In this document: piece after piece, positions 55,033 through 64,000 of the stretch
How the letters are laid out: each line of letters opens with the position of its first letter
Numbering within the stretch: the first letter of the stretch is position 1
DNA from: Flavobacterium sp. ACN2
GTDB taxonomy: Bacteria > Bacteroidota > Bacteroidia > Flavobacteriales > Flavobacteriaceae
NCBI RefSeq assembly: GCF_002303885.1
Contig: NZ_MRCM01000006.1
Location: 186,001-250,000, forward strand
Direction: 5' to 3'
Length of the DNA stretch: 64,000 nt
The notes under the pieces: generated by a model
Told to the model about the DNA's origin: nothing
Seen by the model: only the letters and a program-made list of their open reading frames with translations
The model's database searches: none
Program-made: the position numbers and the translations under genes

Positions 55033-55067
55033 AAAAGGGTTGAAAAACTTTATTTTTCAACCCTTTT
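55033..55067. terminator. Bidirectional terminator, 15-base-pair stem
   Basis: AAAAGGGTTGAAAAA (55033-55047) pairs perfectly with TTTTTCAACCCTTTT (55053-55067) around a 5-base loop. It serves the minus-strand gene ending at 55107. Confidence 0.88.
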
Positions 55068-55106
55068 GATTGGAATTTGGAATTTCTTTATTGGAATTTA
55101 AAACAT

Positions 55107-56651
55107 TTATCTGTTATTCAACTTCGCTTTCTCCTTAATTATATCAGCAATTTTTCTGTTTTCGATTTTGCTTTCTAGCCACGAAATAATATCAAGATAT
55201 AAGAAAGCTCTTTTTTCGTAGGTGTTCTTTTCAAGTTCTACGAAACGAGTATGCATTTTTTTGAATTCCTTTTTAATATCAGCAGGGTAGAAGTTGTTTA
55301 GGTTCCTTAAAAACTTGATAATCTCTTTTTGAACTTCGTGCAAATCGTTCATTTTCAATAAGAACTTATACGTGCTTTTCAAATGATTTTCTAAATAATA
55401 ATCTTTTCCAAGCTCATAATGTGCAATCAGAGACAATAATCTTGCAAAGCACATTAAATCTTCGCGCATGGTCAAGTTTTTGTTGTTGATGATTTTATCT
55501 AAGTAATTAATGCATTCATTGTATTTTTCGTTACCAAAATAAATAGAAGCAATTTTATAGAAAAACAACATTTCGTGATGCTCATCAAGATGTTCACTGT
55601 GTAATTTCAGTTTATTTAAAATCTCAGGAATTAAATATTCGCTTTCCGCGAAAGTACCTTCTAAAATATGCAGATTTAATTTATTGTTGTATACATATAA
55701 GAAAGACAAGGAAGCAAGATTATCATTTGAAGGAAACTTAGGGTCTGCAATAGTTTCTTCTAAAAGATTTAAATATCTCTTGAAGTTCGATGTATATTTC
55801 AGCATATAAAGCGATTCCAGAAAATAGTGGTTTCCTTTTAAGAAAAACACAGGATTCAGATAAATCATATTTGGATTATCATAAAAAAGCTGAACCCATT
55901 TATAGGCAAATTTATAACTCGCCAAGAAATCTTGCACCAGAAAGCTTCGCCAAAGATTAGCATTATAAAACCAGTATTTTTCGCGGAAACCAAACTTGCT
56001 TTCGTCTAGTTTTGCTATATGTCTGTTAAAATAGTTGTCTATATATTTATATTCCTCATCACTCTTTACGTAACCCGTTTTTAGCATGATGCCGTATAGC
56101 TGAAGCGATAAGTTAGATAATTTACTTGAAATCGTATTTCGGTAGTTTAACTCTTTGGCCTGAACAACCAATTCGTCAGCACGTCCTTGAATACTTCGGG
56201 TAATATATTGCGATTCGATTAGTTTTTCGAATTCAACAATTTCATACGCCATATATTTTTCGTCATTTTCTAAAGCTTGCTGTTTGGTCTTGTCAAGAAT
56301 TTTTAAACTCTGCTTGTATAATCCTTTATTATATAGAATAACAGCAAAATCCATTTGCTCTCGAAGCTGATAACGAATGTTCTGGCTAGGAATATTTAAT
56401 CTTATACTGACTAGAATCTGTTTGTATAAGTATGATTTTAAATTAGATAACTGTACTTTTTGGATAATACCACTTTTAAGAATGAGTTTTTCATCATAAA
56501 CTTCAGATTTATCTAAAATATTGAATAATTCGATAAATTTTGTGTTTGAACTCGTTTCTAATCTGCTTGCAAAAATTTTAAACTGCCTTTTTTCTGATTT
56601 CGAAAGTGATTTGATTAGAACAAATAAGAAATCTTTTTGATGGTTAGCCAT
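55107..56651 (-). CDS. Large helical (TPR-like) protein of unknown function
   Basis: The 514-residue, all-helical, soluble protein has no signal peptide and no membrane segment. It is rich in Leu, Lys, Tyr and Asn. Stretches such as YNKGLYKQSLKILDKTKQQA and YFGNEKYNECINYLDKIINN read like degenerate TPR helices. I do not recognise a named family. It is divergent from leuA across 149 bases that contain an inverted repeat. Confidence 0.65.
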   Translation of the reverse strand: MANHQKDFLFVLIKSLSKSEKRQFKIFASRLETSSNTKFIELFNILDKSEVYDEKLILKSGIIQKVQLSNLKSYLYKQILVSIRLNIPSQNIRYQLREQMDFAVILYNKGLYKQSLKILDKTKQQALENDEKYMAYEIVEFEKLIESQYITRSIQGRADELVVQAKELNYRNTISSKLSNLSLQLYGIMLKTGYVKSDEEYKYIDNYFNRHIAKLDESKFGFREKYWFYNANLWRSFLVQDFLASYKFAYKWVQLFYDNPNMIYLNPVFFLKGNHYFLESLYMLKYTSNFKRYLNLLEETIADPKFPSNDNLASLSFLYVYNNKLNLHILEGTFAESEYLIPEILNKLKLHSEHLDEHHEMLFFYKIASIYFGNEKYNECINYLDKIINNKNLTMREDLMCFARLLSLIAHYELGKDYYLENHLKSTYKFLLKMNDLHEVQKEIIKFLRNLNNFYPADIKKEFKKMHTRFVELEKNTYEKRAFLYLDIISWLESKIENRKIADIIKEKAKLNNR

Positions 56652-56717
56652 TGTAAAAAATAATAATATAACTTATTGATTATAAGTTAGTTGATGTAAG
56701 ATAAAACGTTTTATGAA

Positions 56718-56750
56718 CAGTATAATTTCATTAAAATGAATTTCATACTG
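56718..56750. promoter_or_regulatory. Inverted repeat upstream of leuA
   Basis: CAGTATAATTTCATT and AATGAATTTCATACTG form a near-palindrome with one gap. TATATTTG (56764-56771) downstream fits a -7 promoter core. It could be an operator or a short hairpin; no regulator can be named. Confidence 0.35.
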
Positions 56751-56800
56751 TAATAGTACAATATATATTTGTTATCAAGATGTGAAATTACATTAAATAA

Positions 56801-57982
56801 ATGAATATGAATAGAGAGAAAGTTCAAATTTTTGACACCACATTGCGAGATGGTGAACAAGTTCCAGGATGTAAGTTAGATACTAAGCAAAAATTAGTTA
56901 TCGCAGAACGACTAGACAAAATGGGAGTTGACATTATCGAAGCAGGCTTTCCTGTGTCAAGTCCGGGCGATTTTTTATCGGTCTCTGAGATTTGTAAAAT
57001 TGTAGAAAATGCAACCGTCTGCGGACTTACAAGAGCCGTAAAAAACGACATTGATGTTGCAGCAGCTGCTTTAAAGCACGCTAAGAAACCAAGAATCCAT
57101 ACTGGAATCGGAACTTCAGAATCTCATATACTCCACAAATTACAAACTACGCCTGAAGATATTATTGCAAGAGCAAAATTTGCTGTAGCGCATGCTAAAT
57201 CTTATGTAGAAGATGTAGAATTCTACGCAGAAGATGCAGGTAGAACAGATAATGCGTTCTTAGCTAAAGTTTGTGAAGAAGTTATTAAATCTGGAGCAAC
57301 TGTATTGAATATTCCTGATACTACTGGATACTGTCTTCCGGAAGAATACGGAGCAAAAATAAAATACTTAAAAGAAAACGTAAAAGGAATCGAAAACGTA
57401 ATCCTTTCATGTCACTGTCATAATGATTTAGGAATGGCAACTGCAAACTCAATTGCAGGAGCTATCAATGGAGCAAGACAAATAGAATGTACTATTAATG
57501 GTATTGGTGAAAGAGCTGGAAATACTGCGCTTGAAGAAGTGGTAATGATTTTCAAACAACACCCTTACTTAAATCTAGATACAAACATTAATACAAGAGA
57601 ATTGAACGAAATGAGTCGTTTGGTTTCTGAAAGTATGGGGATGATTGTGCAGCCAAATAAAGCGATTGTTGGAGCAAATGCTTTTGCACACAGTTCTGGA
57701 ATTCACCAAGATGGTGTTATCAAAAATAGAGCAACTTACGAGATTATGGATCCGCTAGATGTGGGTGTAAATGAATCTTCAATCATTTTAACAGCAAGAA
57801 GCGGAAGAGCTGCTTTGGCTTACCGTGCTAAAAAAGTGGGTTACGAATTGACAAAAACACAATTAGATATCGTTTACATTGAATTTTTGAAATTCGCTGA
57901 TATTAAAAAAGAAGTGGTTGATGCAGATATTCATCAGATTATCGAAGCTTCTAAAATAGAAGGAGAATTAATCAGAAGTTAA
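56801..57982 (+). CDS. leuA: 2-isopropylmalate synthase, short form
   Basis: The 393-residue DRE-TIM enzyme condenses 2-oxoisovalerate and acetyl-CoA. Motifs are [45 protein letters not shown] (metal-binding His) and [15 protein letters not shown]. The chain ends after the linker subdomain, without the C-terminal leucine-sensing domain of about 120 residues, so classical Leu feedback is unlikely. A related DRE-TIM activity such as citramalate synthase cannot be fully excluded. leuB follows. Confidence 0.85.
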   Translation: MNMNREKVQIFDTTLRDGEQVPGCKLDTKQKLVIAERLDKMGVDIIEAGFPVSSPGDFLSVSEICKIVENATVCGLTRAVKNDIDVAAAALKHAKKPRIHTGIGTSESHILHKLQTTPEDIIARAKFAVAHAKSYVEDVEFYAEDAGRTDNAFLAKVCEEVIKSGATVLNIPDTTGYCLPEEYGAKIKYLKENVKGIENVILSCHCHNDLGMATANSIAGAINGARQIECTINGIGERAGNTALEEVVMIFKQHPYLNLDTNINTRELNEMSRLVSESMGMIVQPNKAIVGANAFAHSSGIHQDGVIKNRATYEIMDPLDVGVNESSIILTARSGRAALAYRAKKVGYELTKTQLDIVYIEFLKFADIKKEVVDADIHQIIEASKIEGELIRS

Positions 57983-58042
57983 TATTTCAAAATAAGAATT
58001 TAAGGAACAATAAGGATTTAAAGACATAAAGAGCGAGAGATT

Positions 58043-59161
58043 ATGAATTTAAAAATAGCAGTTTTACCAGGAGATGGAATTGGACCTGAAGTAATTTTAC
58101 AAGCTAAGAAAGCTTTGTACGCCATTGGCGAAGTGTATAATCATGAATTTGTTTTTGAGGAAGCGCTGATGGGAGCGGTTGCGATCGATAAAACAGGAAA
58201 TCCGTTACCGGAACAAACACTGAATCTCTGTTTAAATACAGATGCAGTTTTGCTTGGTGCGATTGGAGATCCGAAATACGATAACAACCCAAATGCAAAG
58301 GTTCGTCCGGAGCAAGGATTATTAAAACTGCGAAAAGAATTAGGATTGTTTGCTAATATTCGTCCTATAAAACCTTATAAAGCCTTAATTGAAGCTTCTC
58401 CTTTAAAGAGAGAAATTATTGAAGGAGCTGATTTTACCATTTTTAGAGAATTAACAGGTGGTGCTTATTTTGGAGAAAAGACACTTAATGAAGAAGGAAC
58501 ACACGCTTCAGATTTATGTGAATATTCAGAAGAAGAAATTACTAGAATTACGCATTTAGCTTTTAAATCGGCACAAAAACGACGCAAAAAGCTAACAATG
58601 GTCGATAAAGCCAATGTTTTGGAGACTTCAAGGTTGTGGAGAAAAGTAGTTCAGAAAGTGAGCGAAGAGTACTCAGATGTTAAGCTTGATTTCTTATTTG
58701 TAGATAACGCAGCAATGCAGCTGATTTTAAATCCGAAACAGTTTGATGTGATTTTGACTGAGAATTTGTTTGGAGATATTTTATCAGACGAAGCAAGTGT
58801 AATTACAGGATCTATTGGTTTATTGCCATCAGTGTCTTTAGGAGAAAAAAATGCTTTGTTTGAGCCAATTCACGGATCATATCCGCAGGCAAAAGGAAAA
58901 AACATTGCTAACCCAATTGCTTCGATTTTAGCGGCAGCGCTTTTGTTAGAACATTTTGGATTAACTAAAGAAGCTCATGTAATCTATAAAGCCGTAGAGA
59001 AAGCAATTGAATACAAAGTAGTTACAGTTGATTTGAAACCAGATTCAAAATTTGGAACAAACGAAGTAGGAGAGTTCGTTTCTAATTTTATTTTCAGCAA
59101 AGACGATTTGCTGTATTTTAATAATGATAATGTAAGTATTGGACAATCTACAATTGTTTAA
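58043..59161 (+). CDS. leuB: 3-isopropylmalate dehydrogenase
   Basis: The 372-residue NAD-dependent decarboxylating dehydrogenase has LPGDGIGPEVILQAKK, LLGAIGDPKYDNNP, the substrate-loop RELTGGAYFG, MVDKANVLETSRLWRKVV, and FEPIHGSYPQAKGKNIANP. It follows leuA directly; leuC and leuD are not between them and are not in the window. Downstream is the ilv attenuator. Confidence 0.95.
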   Translation: MNLKIAVLPGDGIGPEVILQAKKALYAIGEVYNHEFVFEEALMGAVAIDKTGNPLPEQTLNLCLNTDAVLLGAIGDPKYDNNPNAKVRPEQGLLKLRKELGLFANIRPIKPYKALIEASPLKREIIEGADFTIFRELTGGAYFGEKTLNEEGTHASDLCEYSEEEITRITHLAFKSAQKRRKKLTMVDKANVLETSRLWRKVVQKVSEEYSDVKLDFLFVDNAAMQLILNPKQFDVILTENLFGDILSDEASVITGSIGLLPSVSLGEKNALFEPIHGSYPQAKGKNIANPIASILAAALLLEHFGLTKEAHVIYKAVEKAIEYKVVTVDLKPDSKFGTNEVGEFVSNFIFSKDDLLYFNNDNVSIGQSTIV

Positions 59162-59243
59162 TATTTTTTGTTAAAACGTGAAGATAATAACAAGAAGTCT
59201 TTGAAATGTTGAGATTTTATTTTTTTACTTCCAGAAGTTTACT

Positions 59244-59251
59244 TACTTTTG
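59244..59251 (+). promoter_or_regulatory. Probable promoter core of the ilv operon
   Basis: TACTTTTG matches the -7 TAnnTTTG consensus, 18 bases before the leader ATG. No clear -33 TTG is seen at 17-23 bases. Confidence 0.5.
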
Positions 59252-59268
59252 TGACACTAAAAAAATAA

Positions 59269-59346
59269 ATGATGCAAATCTCAATTATTATTACTTCTGT
59301 CGTTGTTGTCAATGTGATTCACACATCTGCATCGGGAATGTTATAA
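59269..59346 (+). CDS. ilvL: ilv operon leader peptide
   Basis: This 25-residue ORF begins MMQISIIITSVVVVNVIHT and ends in SASGML. It has five Ile and five Val codons, mostly in two runs (III at residues 6-8, VVVV at 11-14), and a Leu next to the stop. It is followed within 25 bases by a terminator and then ilvD. The composition matches the pathway products, as expected for a branched-chain attenuator. Confidence 0.87.
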   Translation: MMQISIIITSVVVVNVIHTSASGML

Positions 59347-59400
59347 ATATAATTGAAAGACTATATTACAAACCTTCCAAATACTGGAAGGTTTTTTTTT
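59335..59400 (+). promoter_or_regulatory. ilv attenuator terminator and putative antiterminator
   Basis: The terminator is AACCTTCCA (59371-59379) with TGGAAGGTT (59385-59393), then T residues to 59400. GGAATGTT (59335-59342), overlapping the leader stop codon, can pair with AACCTTCC at 7 of 8 positions and would block the terminator. A ribosome finishing the leader would mask it; one stalled at the Ile/Val codons would leave it free. Confidence 0.7.
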
Positions 59401-59432
59401 GAATAAAAAATTAAAAATTAATAAAAGCAATA

Positions 59433-61106
59433 ATGGAATTAAATAAGTACAGCAAGACCATCACACAAGATCAAACACAGCCAGCGGCACAAGCGATGTT
59501 GTACGGAATTGGTTTAACTGAAGAAGATTTAAAGAAAGCACAAGTTGGTATTGTGAGCATGGGTTACGATGGTAACACTTGCAACATGCACCTTAATGAT
59601 TTAGCAAAAGATGTTAAGAAAGGTGTTTGGGATGCGGATCTTGTCGGACTTATTTTTAATACCATTGGTGTCAGTGACGGTATTTCTAACGGAACTGAAG
59701 GTATGCGTTACTCGCTGGTTTCTAGAGATGTAATTGCAGATTCTATCGAAACTGTTGCTGGAGCGCAATGGTATGATAGTATTATTGCAATTCCTGGTTG
59801 CGATAAAAATATGCCAGGTGCATTAATTGCAATGGGAAGATTGAATCGCCCGTCAATGATGATTTACGGTGGTTCTATTCACTCTGGAAAATGGAAAGGA
59901 GAATCTCTAAATATCGTTTCTGCTTTTGAAGCTTTAGGTAAAAAAGTAAAAGGCGAAATCACTCCAGAAGATTTTAAAGGTGTTATTCAGAATGCTTGTC
60001 CAGGGGCTGGTGCTTGTGGCGGTATGTATACTGCAAACACAATGTCTTCTGCAATCGAAGCATTAGGAATGAGCTTACCATACAGTTCTTCTAATCCTGC
60101 TTTGAGTCAAGAGAAAAGAGACGAATGTTTGGAAGCTGGAAAAGCAATCAAAATATTATTGGAAAAAGATATCAAGCCAAGAGACATTATGACTCGTAAG
60201 GCTTTTGAAAATGCTATTACAATCGTAGCTGTTTTAGGTGGTTCTACAAACGCGGTTATGCACTTAATTGCAATGGCACATTCTGTTGGAGTTACAATCA
60301 CTTTAGATGATTTTCAAGCTATTAACGATAGAACACCAGTATTAGCAGACATGAAACCAAGTGGTAAGTATATGATGGAAGATATCCACGAAGTTGGAGG
60401 TATTCCTTCAGTTATGAAATACTTACTGAAAGTGGGACTTATCCACGGAGATTGTTTGACCGTAACAGGAAAAACAGTTGCAGAAAACTTAGCTTCAACT
60501 CCAGATTTACAAGACGGACAAGAAGTTATTCATGAAATTCAAAAAGCATTAAAACCAACAGGAAATATTCAGGTATTATACGGAAATCTTGCTTCTGAAG
60601 GTGCTGTGGCAAAAATCAGCGGTAAAGAAGGAGAATATTTCGAAGGACCAGCTGTTGTATTTGAAGGTGAATTTGAAGTAATTCCAGGTCTTCAAGCCGG
60701 AAAGATTAAACCAGGTAATGTAGTCGTCATCAGGGGTTGTGGGCCAAAAGGTGGTCCGGGAATGCCTGAAATGCTGAAGCCTACATCTGCGATTATTGGA
60801 GCTGGATTAGGAAGCAGTTGTGCACTAATTACAGACGGTAGATTCTCGGGCGGTTCGCACGGTTTCGTGGTAGGTCACGTTACACCAGAAGCATATGACG
60901 GTGGTGGTATTGCACTAGTAAAAGATGGAGATTTAATCGCTATCGATGCTGTGAAAAATACAATCGACCTGAAGATATCTGACGAAGAATTTGCAGCAAG
61001 AAAAGCGGCATGGGTTCAGCCGAAATTAAAAGTTGACAAAGGGGTTTTACTTAAATACGCTAGATCGGTTTCGAGTGCATCAACAGGATGTGTAACCGAT
61101 AATTAA
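59433..61106 (+). CDS. ilvD: Dihydroxy-acid dehydratase
   Basis: The 557-residue Fe-S dehydratase of Ile/Val synthesis has cluster Cys in [28 protein letters not shown] and [20 protein letters not shown], with [14 protein letters not shown] near the C-terminus. It is the first structural gene after the attenuator. Length is normal. Confidence 0.95.
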   Translation: MELNKYSKTITQDQTQPAAQAMLYGIGLTEEDLKKAQVGIVSMGYDGNTCNMHLNDLAKDVKKGVWDADLVGLIFNTIGVSDGISNGTEGMRYSLVSRDVIADSIETVAGAQWYDSIIAIPGCDKNMPGALIAMGRLNRPSMMIYGGSIHSGKWKGESLNIVSAFEALGKKVKGEITPEDFKGVIQNACPGAGACGGMYTANTMSSAIEALGMSLPYSSSNPALSQEKRDECLEAGKAIKILLEKDIKPRDIMTRKAFENAITIVAVLGGSTNAVMHLIAMAHSVGVTITLDDFQAINDRTPVLADMKPSGKYMMEDIHEVGGIPSVMKYLLKVGLIHGDCLTVTGKTVAENLASTPDLQDGQEVIHEIQKALKPTGNIQVLYGNLASEGAVAKISGKEGEYFEGPAVVFEGEFEVIPGLQAGKIKPGNVVVIRGCGPKGGPGMPEMLKPTSAIIGAGLGSSCALITDGRFSGGSHGFVVGHVTPEAYDGGGIALVKDGDLIAIDAVKNTIDLKISDEEFAARKAAWVQPKLKVDKGVLLKYARSVSSASTGCVTDN

Positions 61107-61255
61107 TTACAATAACAATTTCAAAAAGCAATAACAATTACAATATCAAAAGTCAGTAGCGATTACAATAAAAAAATATAAAAGATTAATTTAAAATTGA
61201 TTTTTGCTATTGCCATTGAAGTTTGATATTGAAATTGACATTGAAAAAACAATAT
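61107..61255. repeat. Intra-operon word array, CAATAACAATTACAATATC family
   Basis: AATTACAATAACAATTTCAA, AGCAATAACAATTACAATAT and TAGCGATTACAATA on the left are followed on the right by TTGCTATTGCCATTG and GATATTGAAATTGACATTG, the complement type. It lies between ilvD and ilvB and ends a few bases before the ilvB ATG. Confidence 0.7.
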
Positions 61256-61258
61256 ACT

Positions 61259-62947
61259 ATGAAAATATCAGGGGCAGAAGCCGTTATAAGATGTTTATTA
61301 GCAGAAGGAGTAGATTTAATTTATGGTTACCCAGGTGGTGCTATAATGCCAGTTTACGACGAATTATATAAATTTCAAGATCAGTTACACCACGTTTTAG
61401 TACGTCACGAACAAGGTGCAACACATGCAGCTCAAGGTTATGCAAGAGCTACGGGAAAAGTAGGGGTGGCAATTGCTACTTCTGGACCAGGTGCTACAAA
61501 TTTAGTGACTGGTATTGCAGATGCTCAAATCGATTCAACTCCGTTAGTATGTATTACAGGTCAGGTTGGAAGACATTTATTAGGATCTGATGCATTTCAG
61601 GAAACAGATATTATCGGAATTTCAACACCGGTTACAAAATGGAATTTTCAGGTAACTGAAGCTTCTCAAATTCCTGAAATTATTGCAAAAGCATTTTACA
61701 TTGCTCGTTCTGGTCGTCCAGGGCCTGTATTGGTAGATATTACTAAAAACGCTCAATTTGATGAGTTCGAATTTAGTTATGAAAAATGTACAGGAATTAG
61801 AAGTTATGTTCCGGTTCCAAAATTAAACTTAGATAAAGTTGCCGAAGCTGCAGCTCTAATCAATAGCGCCAAAAAACCTTTTATTGTTTTTGGACAAGGA
61901 GTTATTTTGGGTCAGGCTGAAGCTGAGTTTAAAGCGGTGATTGAAAAAGCTGGAATTCCAGCAGCATGGACAATTTTAGGACTTTCGGCTTTGCCAACAG
62001 ATCATCCTCTAAACGTCGGTATGCTTGGAATGCACGGAAATTATGCGCCAAATTTACTAACAAACGAATGTGATGTTTTAATTGCTTTCGGAATGCGTTT
62101 TGATGATCGTGTTACAGGTAAATTAAGCACTTATGCAAAACAAGCAAAAGTAATTCACTTCGAAATTGATCCTGCGGAGGTTGATAAAAATGTGAAAACA
62201 GAAATTGCGGTTTTAGGAGATGTAAAAGAATCTTTAGCAGCTTTGTTGCCACTTCTTGATGCAAAATCTCATGATTTATGGCACAATGAATTTAAGGAAT
62301 TAAATAAAGTTGAATATGATTCAGTGATAAAAGAAGAATTAAATCCAACAAATGGTAAAGGGATTTCGATGGGAGAAACTATCGAAATGATCAACAAACA
62401 TTCAAAAGGAGATGCTATTATCGTTTCAGATGTTGGACAGCATCAAATGTTTGCTTGCCGTTATGCTAAATTCAATTCGACTAAAAGTAATATTACTTCT
62501 GGCGGATTAGGAACTATGGGATTCGCATTGCCTGCTGCAATTGGAGCAAAAATGGGAAAACCAGAGCGTGAAGTAGTAGCGATTATTGGTGATGGAGGCT
62601 TCCAAATGACAATTCAGGAACTTGGAACTATTTTCCAAACTCAAGTTCCAGTTAAGATTGTTATTCTAAACAATGAATTCTTAGGAATGGTTCGTCAATG
62701 GCAGGAATTATTCTTTGATAACAGATATGCTTCAACAAAAATGATTAATCCAAATTTCATTGCAATTGCCGAAGGATATTATATCAAATCTAAAAAAGTT
62801 ACACAGCGTGAAGATCTAGATGCAGCGGTCGCTGAGATGCTGGCATCAAAAGATTCATACTTCTTAGAAGTTGTAGTCGAAAAAGAAAACAACGTTTTCC
62901 CAATGATTCCAACAGGAGCTTGTGTGTCAGAAATTAGATTAAGTTAA
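61259..62947 (+). CDS. ilvB: Acetolactate synthase large subunit
   Basis: The 562-residue TPP enzyme has YGYPGGAIMPVYDELY, the catalytic Glu in VRHEQGATHAAQGYAR, FAD/regulatory middle-domain motifs (FGMRFDDRVTGKL), and the TPP-Mg motif GDGGFQMTIQELGT. It makes acetolactate and acetohydroxybutyrate. The ATG at 61259 is chosen; an upstream in-frame start lies in the repeat. Confidence 0.95.
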   Translation: MKISGAEAVIRCLLAEGVDLIYGYPGGAIMPVYDELYKFQDQLHHVLVRHEQGATHAAQGYARATGKVGVAIATSGPGATNLVTGIADAQIDSTPLVCITGQVGRHLLGSDAFQETDIIGISTPVTKWNFQVTEASQIPEIIAKAFYIARSGRPGPVLVDITKNAQFDEFEFSYEKCTGIRSYVPVPKLNLDKVAEAAALINSAKKPFIVFGQGVILGQAEAEFKAVIEKAGIPAAWTILGLSALPTDHPLNVGMLGMHGNYAPNLLTNECDVLIAFGMRFDDRVTGKLSTYAKQAKVIHFEIDPAEVDKNVKTEIAVLGDVKESLAALLPLLDAKSHDLWHNEFKELNKVEYDSVIKEELNPTNGKGISMGETIEMINKHSKGDAIIVSDVGQHQMFACRYAKFNSTKSNITSGGLGTMGFALPAAIGAKMGKPEREVVAIIGDGGFQMTIQELGTIFQTQVPVKIVILNNEFLGMVRQWQELFFDNRYASTKMINPNFIAIAEGYYIKSKKVTQREDLDAAVAEMLASKDSYFLEVVVEKENNVFPMIPTGACVSEIRLS

Positions 62948-62951
62948 TAAA

Positions 62952-63014
62952 AAGGTTTCAGGTTTCAAGTTTCATGTTCCAAGTTCAACAACTTGAAACC
63001 TGAAACTTGAAACA
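62952..63014. repeat. Intra-operon palindrome, GTTTCAAG family
   Basis: The left arm 62961-62984 (GTTTCAAGTTTCATGTTCCA then AGTT) pairs with 62989-63012 at 22 of 24 positions around a 4-base loop. It fills the ilvB-ilvN gap and ends about 20 bases before the ilvN ATG. Confidence 0.9.
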
Positions 63015-63033
63015 AATAAAACTAAAAAAACAA

Positions 63034-63555
63034 ATGGAAGATAAAACATTTACCATATCGGTATACTCAGAAAATAATGTGGGTTTGTTAAATAGAATAT
63101 CTGGAATATTCTTAAAGCGTCACATTAATATATTAAGTCTAAATGTTTCAGAATCAGAAATAGAGAATGTTTCAAGATTTATTATCGTAGTAAATACGAC
63201 AGAAAAATGGGTTCAGAATATTGTAGGCCAGATTGAAAAACAAATTGAAGTTATAAAAGCATTTTATCATACAGATGAAGAGACTATTTTCTTAGAAAAT
63301 GCTTTGTTTAAAATCGCTTCAAGTTTGTTATTTGACGAAAAGCAAATTCAGAATATCATCAAAGAAAGCCAGTCTACAATTGTAACGGTTTCTCGTGATT
63401 TCTTCGTGATTTCAAAATCAGGAAGACGTTCTGAAATTGAGGAATTATACCAAAAGTTCAAACCATACGGAATTATGCAGTTTGTGCGTTCGGGAAGAAT
63501 ATCAGTTTCTAAACAAAAAATGGAGATTTCTACATTGTTAGAATCCTTTAAATAA
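63034..63555 (+). CDS. ilvN: Acetolactate synthase small (regulatory) subunit
   Basis: The 173-residue protein has an N-terminal ACT domain (FTISVYSENNVGLLNRISGI, RHINILSLNVSESE) that binds valine and activates IlvB. A C-terminal ALS_ss_C-like domain follows (STIVTVSRDFFVISKSGRRS). The ATG at 63034 avoids a 9-residue extension encoded by the repeat. Confidence 0.92.
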   Translation: MEDKTFTISVYSENNVGLLNRISGIFLKRHINILSLNVSESEIENVSRFIIVVNTTEKWVQNIVGQIEKQIEVIKAFYHTDEETIFLENALFKIASSLLFDEKQIQNIIKESQSTIVTVSRDFFVISKSGRRSEIEELYQKFKPYGIMQFVRSGRISVSKQKMEISTLLESFK

Positions 63556-63614
63556 TAATCTTAGTTATATAAAATCAATATTAAAATTTCATTTCATTAA
63601 ATATTAAAACAAAA

Positions 63615-64000
63615 ATGGCAAATTATTTCAATACATTACCACTTAGATTACAATTAGAACAATTAGGAGTTTGCGAATTTATGGAGCAATCTGAATTTGC
63701 AGACGGAATTGCAGCATTGGCTGGAAAAAAAGTTGTAATTGTTGGTTGTGGAGCACAAGGTTTGAATCAAGGTTTAAACATGAGAGATTCTGGTTTAGAC
63801 ATTTCTTATGCATTGCGTGCTGATGCAATTGCAGAAAAAAGAGCTTCTTATAAAAATGCAACTGAAAATGGTTTTACGGTAGGAACTTACGAAGAATTGA
63901 TTCCAACTGCAGATTTAGTTTGTAACCTTACACCAGACAAACAGCATACTGCTGTGGTAACTGCTATTATGCCATTAATGAAACAGGGATCTACTTTGTC
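63615..64000 (+). CDS. ilvC: Ketol-acid reductoisomerase, 5' part (runs off window)
   Basis: The first 128 codons are visible. [18 protein letters not shown] is the start typical of the long class II enzyme. The NADPH-binding Rossmann motif follows ([20 protein letters not shown]), with ISYALR after it and [14 protein letters not shown]. It converts acetolactate to dihydroxyisovalerate with NADPH. The C-terminal knot domains lie beyond the window. It is fourth in the ilv operon. Confidence 0.93.
   Translation, partial: MANYFNTLPLRLQLEQLGVCEFMEQSEFADGIAALAGKKVVIVGCGAQGLNQGLNMRDSGLDISYALRADAIAEKRASYKNATENGFTVGTYEELIPTADLVCNLTPDKQHTAVVTAIMPLMKQGSTL

Noticed and set aside
56801..59161. leuA-leuB adjacency without leuCD as gene loss
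   Set aside because: leuCD may lie beyond ilvC outside the window; absence here proves nothing.

Overview
This is a chromosomal window from a member of the Bacteroidota, most likely a Flavobacterium. The evidence is low GC, TAnnTTTG-type promoter cores, a SusC/SusD pair with a dedicated ECF sigma/FecR pair, the type IX secretion regulator PorX, an LpxC-FabZ fusion, and gene neighbourhoods typical of that genus. I saw no insertion sequence, prophage, CRISPR array, rRNA or tRNA.

Layout: 1-5.2 kb holds an OmpA-type lipoprotein (cut by the window edge), a glycosyltransferase, an HsdR-N-like protein, holA, a tiny membrane protein and ettA. 5.3-13 kb is mostly minus-strand housekeeping: DCC thiol oxidoreductase, a MutS2 without an Smr domain, ung (plus strand), a small membrane protein, alanine dehydrogenase, tsaE and porX. 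13.1-21.4 kb is a plus-strand block: HD phosphohydrolase, lpxD, lpxC-fabZ, lpxA, efp, a second LpxD-like protein, an NTF2-like protein, sucD and a degenerate GIY-YIG-like protein. 21.8-31.4 kb is an accessory nutrient-uptake locus: ECF sigma, FecR anti-sigma, SusC with an STN signalling domain, SusD, an HExxH lipoprotein and a DUF4302-type lipoprotein. Two small ORFs follow it; one encodes a double-glycine-leader-like peptide. 32.3-44.3 kb carries fabG, a large membrane protein, a LysR/YeiH pair, a secreted protein of unknown function, a phospholipase C-like protein, an LTA-synthase-family protein and a two-component system.

44.3-52.2 kb is a complete histidine operon, hisGDCBHAF(IE), preceded by a His-rich leader peptide and terminator. 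52.3-56.7 kb has a CBM9-like secreted protein, an M1 peptidase and a helical-repeat protein. 56.8-64 kb holds leuA, leuB, then an Ile/Val-rich leader and terminator, then ilvD, ilvB, ilvN and the start of ilvC.

The least explained structure is intergenic. At least 18 gaps carry degenerate arrays of a short word, most of them followed by the reverse complement of that array. They fall into about ten word families, and several families recur at unrelated loci. Every one of the seven junctions inside the his operon carries one, as does the gap after its last gene. The right arm usually ends within about 30 bases of the next start codon. The two amino-acid attenuators are the clearest regulatory features. 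All calls come from reading sequence; no database search was possible.
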